A stretch of 8,528 nt of DNA from Oscillospiraceae bacterium (GTDB lineage Bacteria > Bacillota_A > Clostridia > Oscillospirales > Oscillospiraceae), in NCBI GenBank assembly GCA_017381835.1, contig JAFOBK010000292.1:1-8528 (forward strand). Direction: 5' to 3'. This document shows, piece by piece, positions 5,359 to 8,528 of this stretch; position 1 is the first letter of the stretch; each line of letters starts with the position of its first letter. Position numbers and translations under genes: made by a program. The notes beneath the pieces are model-generated. The model made no database searches, was not told the origin of the DNA, and worked only from the letters and a program-made list of their open reading frames with translations.

Positions 5359-5387
5359 TTGTTTTCCCGACAAAGTTATGGTATACT
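5359..5387 (+). promoter_or_regulatory. Promoter of the DivIVA-like gene
   Basis: TTGTTT (5359-5364), a 17-base spacer and TATACT (5382-5387), with TG one base upstream of the -10 (extended -10). AGGAGGA at 5408-5414 then precedes ATG 5422. Confidence 0.75.
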
Positions 5388-5421
5388 GTGTTTATATTAT
5401 GTGCTTTAGGAGGAATTTCCC

Positions 5422-5922
5422 ATGGCAGCACCTCAGCGTTTTCGCTCTGCATTCAACGGTTTCAACCGGGAAGATGTAGTCAATTATATTGAATATCTGA
5501 ATAACCACTATACCGCACAGCTGGATCAGCTGAACAATCAGCTCCAGGAGTCTAAGGGCTGCGTATCTGCCGATGAAGTCGCCGAGCTGCGTGCTCAGCT
5601 GGATGCTGCGCTGCAGCGTTGCGCTGAGCTGGAAGAAAAGCTCAATGCCGCCCAGGAAGCTACCGCCAACCGGGAGCTGGAAACCTACCGTCGGGCAGAA
5701 GAGGTAGAGCGCAAGGCCAATGAGCGGGCCCGTGAGATTTATGCCCATGCCCAGGCCACCATGGACGATGTCACTTCCATGGCCGACGCTGCCGCTGAGG
5801 AATTCAGCCAGGTTGCTGAGCGCACCGCCCGCCAGATGCAGGAGTATCAGGAGTCTATCTTCACCACTGTGAATAACTTCAAGTCTGCTGTATCCGCTCT
5901 GGGCGCCGTCACGCAGGAATAA
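5422..5922 (+). CDS. DivIVA-domain coiled-coil protein
   Basis: A 166-residue protein. The start ATG has AGGAGGA 7 bases upstream. The N-terminus (FRSAFNGFNREDVVNYIEYL, residues 7-26) matches the conserved DivIVA N-domain pattern, which binds curved membranes and precedes a coiled coil. Residues 27-75 and 85-150 are heptad-rich, with many Gln, Glu, Ala and Arg and no membrane segment. Known DivIVA/GpsB-type proteins act at the division septum or cell pole as scaffolds. The role here, whether septum placement, wall synthesis or another job, cannot be told from sequence. The C-terminus lacks the Lys/Arg-rich tail of some homologues. It is the first gene of a likely two-gene unit with the FliB-like gene 52 bases downstream, separated by a hairpin that may lower expression of the second. 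Confidence 0.85.
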   Translation: MAAPQRFRSAFNGFNREDVVNYIEYLNNHYTAQLDQLNNQLQESKGCVSADEVAELRAQLDAALQRCAELEEKLNAAQEATANRELETYRRAEEVERKANERAREIYAHAQATMDDVTSMADAAAEEFSQVAERTARQMQEYQESIFTTVNNFKSAVSALGAVTQE

Positions 5923-5929
5923 ATCATCT

Positions 5930-5958
5930 ACGGGGAAGGCAGCAGCCTTCCCCGTTTT
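5930..5958 (+). terminator. Terminator between the DivIVA-like and FliB-like genes
   Basis: An 11-bp stem (5930-5940 with 5945-5955) with an AGCA loop, followed by a short T-run to 5958. The T-run is short and no separate promoter is seen before the next gene, so partial readthrough is likely. Confidence 0.7.
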
Positions 5959-5974
5959 CTAAGAAAGGTTTTCT

Positions 5975-6973
5975 ATGAAAATTCTGACACCAAACTATTA
6001 TCCCGCTTTCCGCTGCATCGCCTCCGCCTGCCCGGACAGCTGCTGCAAGGAATGGGAAGTGGATGTGGATGATACCGCCGCTGCCTTCTATCGCACCCTG
6101 GAAGGTCCTTTAGGTGACCGGCTGCGCCAGGTGATGAAGGACACCGAAGACGGCACCGTCATGACCATCCAGGATGGCCGCTGCCCCATGTGGCGCCAGG
6201 ACGGTCTGTGCCGGATTCAGGCAGAATTAGGCCACGATGCCCTCTGCCAGGTCTGCCGGGAATTCCCCCGCCTGCGGCATGATTACGGTGATTTTGTGGA
6301 ACTGGGCTTGGAGCTTTCCTGCCCGGAAGCCGCCCGGCTGATTCTGTCCCAGGATCAATCCTTCACTGTTGAGGAGGCCTCCGGTGGCGAAGAGCCGGAG
6401 TACGATGCGGAGCTGATGTCCATCCTGCTGGAAAGCCGCACCGCTGCCACTGCGTTTTTGGATGCCTCCCCCCTCTCCCCCAACCTCACTTTGGCCGTTC
6501 TTCTGCTGTATGCCCATGAGGTTCAGAGCTGGATCGACGGTGGTGAAGCTGCGGAGTTGGATATGGATAGCTGCCTGGAACTGGCGAAAAAATATGCCGC
6601 CAACGGAGATTGGCAGCTGTTTACCGACTTCTTCGGAGACTTGGAAATCCTGACCCCCCAGTGGGAAGGCCGGCTTTCCGCACCCGCTGCACAAATGCAG
6701 TGGCATTCCGGTTTCATCCCCCTGGCCAAGTACTTCATCCATCGCTATTGGCTTCAGGCTGTGTCCGATTATGATCTGATCTGCCGTGTAAAATTCCTGA
6801 TCGCCGCCTGCCTGCTGGTCTGTCATTTGGGCGGTGAATTCCCAAAAACCGCCCAGCTGTTCTCGAAAGAAGTAGAGAATGCCCCGGACAATCTGGAGGC
6901 CATCCTGGACGGTGCCTACACCTCCTCCGCCCTGACGGATGTGCATTTGCTGAGCCTTCTGCTAAATGGCTAA
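5975..6973 (+). CDS. fliB: FliB-family (flagellin lysine-N-methylase-like) Cys-rich protein
   Basis: A 332-residue protein. AGAAAGG (5962-5968) precedes the start ATG. The N-terminal pattern YYPAFRCIASACPDSCCKEWEVDVD (Cys14, 19, 23, 24) and the second cluster CPMW...LCRIQAELGHDALCQVCREFPR (Cys70, 79, 91, 94), with Cys116 further on, are the Cys signatures of the FliB family and probably bind an iron-sulfur cluster. In Salmonella FliB methylates lysines of flagellin. In Clostridia the family is widespread and often occurs away from flagellar genes, so the substrate here may be another protein. The gene symbol denotes family, not proven function. The rest is helical with no membrane segment or signal peptide. 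It follows the DivIVA-like gene and is followed 17 bases later by the promoter of tRNA-Ala. Confidence 0.8.
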   Translation: MKILTPNYYPAFRCIASACPDSCCKEWEVDVDDTAAAFYRTLEGPLGDRLRQVMKDTEDGTVMTIQDGRCPMWRQDGLCRIQAELGHDALCQVCREFPRLRHDYGDFVELGLELSCPEAARLILSQDQSFTVEEASGGEEPEYDAELMSILLESRTAATAFLDASPLSPNLTLAVLLLYAHEVQSWIDGGEAAELDMDSCLELAKKYAANGDWQLFTDFFGDLEILTPQWEGRLSAPAAQMQWHSGFIPLAKYFIHRYWLQAVSDYDLICRVKFLIAACLLVCHLGGEFPKTAQLFSKEVENAPDNLEAILDGAYTSSALTDVHLLSLLLNG

Positions 6974-6990
6974 TTTTTTCCAAAGACCTC

Positions 6991-7019
6991 TTGACAAACC
7001 CATGTTCCGTTGCTATAAT
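6991..7019 (+). promoter_or_regulatory. Consensus promoter of tRNA-Ala
   Basis: TTGACA (6991-6996), a 17-base spacer and TATAAT (7014-7019): a perfect sigma-A promoter about 31 bases before the mature tRNA. Confidence 0.9.
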
Positions 7020-7050
7020 AATCTAGCTTTAGTAAGCAGCAACCGAATAT

Positions 7051-7126
<76 letters not shown>

Positions 7127-7130
7127 CCTA

Positions 7131-7170
7131 GTCCTGAAAACCATTGGTTTTCAGGACTTTTTCTTTTTAT
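7131..7170 (+). terminator. Terminator of tRNA-Ala
   Basis: A 12-bp perfect stem, GTCCTGAAAACC (7131-7142) with GGTTTTCAGGAC (7146-7157), has a 3-base loop followed by a long T-tract (7158-7168). Confidence 0.92.
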
Positions 7171-7183
7171 AATCGCGGTGTTT

Positions 7184-7266
7184 ACCCGGTATCGGGGCAG
7201 TTTTCAAACCACCCCGATACACCTCATTTGCCCGATACACTTCGTCTTGAATTCATCTTGAATCAG
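7184..7266. repeat. Repeated motifs between tRNA-Ala and integrase, possible recombinase arm sites
   Basis: GTATCGGGG (7189-7197) is inverted relative to CCCCGATAC (7212-7220). CCCGATACAC occurs twice in direct order (7213-7222 and 7231-7240), 18 bases apart. TCTTGAAT occurs twice (7245-7252 and 7256-7263), 11 bases apart, one helical turn. Clusters of short direct and inverted repeats beside an integrase gene are typical of arm-type binding sites in attachment regions. The role is inferred from position and pattern only. Confidence 0.45.
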
Positions 7267-8408
7267 GACGATTTTTTATAGTCCAATACGTTTCCGAAGG
7301 TTCCTTTACCCTTCTTAGAGAATGCCTCACTGAACCGATCCACAGCCTCCTTGCGTACACTTTCCTGCACGTGGAGGTAATGCCGGGTCATATCCATATC
7401 TGCGTGACCCACAATGCTCTGAATGGTTTCTACAGATACACCCAGTGCCTGCATCTGAGAGACATAGGTATGACGACAGCAATGGGGCGTCAGTACGCGG
7501 ACACCCTCCACACTTCCTACCGCCTCTTTGAACAACTTCGAAAAGTGAGAAGGATTGCAGGGAATCCCCGGATTCTTAGGAGACTCCCAGACAAAGCGAT
7601 TAGGCGTATCCCGCAGCAGCTTAGCACAGTAACGCACATTCTCAGGAACGGGAATCGTTCGATAGCTGTCCTGAGACTTGGGGGTGCCGATATCTACACT
7701 GCCCTTAATCCGAACCAATGCCTGTTCAATGGTAATCGTAGAACCATCCTTTGCGATATGCCGGGGCTCAAGCGCCAACAACTCCTGCCCGCGCATACCC
7801 GTACAGAGCAGCAGACGAATACTCCAGCCGATCTGATTCTCAGGGAGGTCTCGGAGCATTGCTCGAACCTCGTCCGCAGTGAAGGCGTCCTTGCGCTTCT
7901 TGGGGCGCTTTCGCATCTTGTCCGCAAATGCCACGGGATTCTTCATAACCAGATCATTGGCTGCTGCCTTGTTGAAAATCTGGAACAACATGCCACGGCA
8001 GTGGGCAATGGCGGAATCCGAACGGCCATCGTTACGCAGTTTCTTCAGGAACTGCTCAATATCCATTGCCTTGATATCCACCAGCTTCCGCCGACCAAAA
8101 TAATCCGTCAGGATCTGAAGGGTATAACGGTAGTGTTCGTGGGTAGTGGGAGAGATGTTGTCCTTATGATGCTCGAGCCAGGCTGCGCTGAACTCATCAA
8201 AACGCGTATCTTCGGCAACCAACAAACCGGCTGCCCGCTTGCGCCGGAACTCTTCTCTCTTCTTGATTGCTTCCTTCCGGGTCTTACCCGTAAATGTACG
8301 GATGTCACGCTTACCATCAGGTTTGTACCCGATCATGATCTGGCTGATCCAAATACCATCTTCTCTCTGAAAAAGAGTACCTTCTCCATTTGCCCGTTTA
8401 TATGCCAT
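7263..8408 (-). CDS. int: Tyrosine recombinase (phage/ICE-type integrase)
   Basis: A 381-residue protein, normal for phage and conjugative-element integrases of Firmicutes. GGAAAGGAG precedes start ATG 8408. Residues 7-60 (GEGTLFQREDGIWISQI...KTRKEAIKKREEF) form the AP2-like arm-binding N-domain, about 68-160 the SAM-like core-binding domain, and 175-365 the catalytic domain. The catalytic set is complete: Arg206 (CTGMRGQEL), Lys244 (TPKSQDSYR), His309 and Arg312 (TPHCCRHT), His335 (VGHADM) and nucleophile Tyr344 (TRHYLH). It should cut and rejoin DNA at attachment sites. It reads toward the 3' end of tRNA-Ala 137 bases away, so it most likely marks the left end of an integrated element; the rest lies beyond the right edge. 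No excisionase is visible in the window. Confidence 0.95.
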   Translation of the reverse strand: MAYKRANGEGTLFQREDGIWISQIMIGYKPDGKRDIRTFTGKTRKEAIKKREEFRRKRAAGLLVAEDTRFDEFSAAWLEHHKDNISPTTHEHYRYTLQILTDYFGRRKLVDIKAMDIEQFLKKLRNDGRSDSAIAHCRGMLFQIFNKAAANDLVMKNPVAFADKMRKRPKKRKDAFTADEVRAMLRDLPENQIGWSIRLLLCTGMRGQELLALEPRHIAKDGSTITIEQALVRIKGSVDIGTPKSQDSYRTIPVPENVRYCAKLLRDTPNRFVWESPKNPGIPCNPSHFSKLFKEAVGSVEGVRVLTPHCCRHTYVSQMQALGVSVETIQSIVGHADMDMTRHYLHVQESVRKEAVDRFSEAFSKKGKGTFGNVLDYKKSS

Positions 8409-8452
8409 TTTTAGCTCCTTTCCGCTGGCAAATACGGTGTTTCGTCACCAAT

Positions 8453-8462
8453 ATTATACCAG
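8453..8462 (-). promoter_or_regulatory. Extended -10 promoter of the integrase gene
   Basis: On the minus strand TGGTATAAT: TATAAT (plus 8453-8458) with TG one base upstream, and no good -35. A small palindrome ATTG-ACA-CAAT (8465-8475) lies just upstream and could be an operator. The remaining bases to 8528 are AT-rich with no recognisable gene. Confidence 0.5.
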
Positions 8463-8528
8463 ACATTGACACAATTAGATATAGTAGATTTGTTAAAACA
8501 TAGTAAATTATATGGATTATGAAACCGC

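Noticed and set aside
7371..8414. 347-codon plus-strand frame opposite the integrase
   Set aside because: The minus-strand frame has the full tyrosine recombinase signature; the opposite frame has no motif or ribosome site.

Overview
The window looks like a stretch of chromosome from a gut-type Firmicute, most likely class Clostridia (Oscillospiraceae/Ruminococcaceae-like). This placement is inferred from the strong AGGAGG-type ribosome sites, consensus sigma-A promoters, intermediate GC, a DivIVA-domain protein next to a FliB-family Cys-rich protein, and small clostridial-style lipoproteins. No rRNA or CRISPR array was seen.

Layout. Positions 1-120 (minus) hold the N-terminus of a Gfo/Idh/MocA oxidoreductase, divergent from an AraC-family regulator (234-1049, plus) that carries an in-frame TGA between its cupin and HTH halves. 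An alpha/beta hydrolase (1053-1859) follows 3 bases later. A bidirectional terminator separates it from three minus-strand genes: an SGNH hydrolase (1898-2449), a membrane-anchored protein with an EF-hand-like motif (2589-3944) and a small lipoprotein (4441-4905). The 496 bases between the last two contain a consensus promoter (4236-4264), a GC-rich block bracketed by 9-bp direct repeats, a broken HTH-like reading frame and a strong terminator.

Positions 4906-5262 hold the lipoprotein promoter, with an inverted repeat in its spacer, then a dense run of hairpins and tRNA-Arg(CCG) on the minus strand. The last 18 bases of the tRNA body, counted from the discriminator base, are repeated exactly 189 bases away, and the intervening DNA is almost entirely palindromic. 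On the plus strand follow divIVA-like and fliB-like genes (5422-6973), then a perfect-consensus promoter driving tRNA-Ala(GGC) (7051-7126).

From about 7127 the window probably enters an integrated element. A tyrosine recombinase with a complete catalytic set (7263-8408, minus) points toward the tRNA-Ala 3' end. The gap holds repeated motifs that look like recombinase arm sites. Only one end of the element is visible.

How the genes work together. The left cluster (oxidoreductase, AraC, hydrolase) resembles a small inducible catabolic locus whose regulator is probably dead or rewired. The two tRNA loci look like separate sites of integration or rearrangement. No complete new multi-gene system could be demonstrated. 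The strongest unexplained structures are the tRNA-Arg repeat and hairpin block, and the leader region at 3945-4264.
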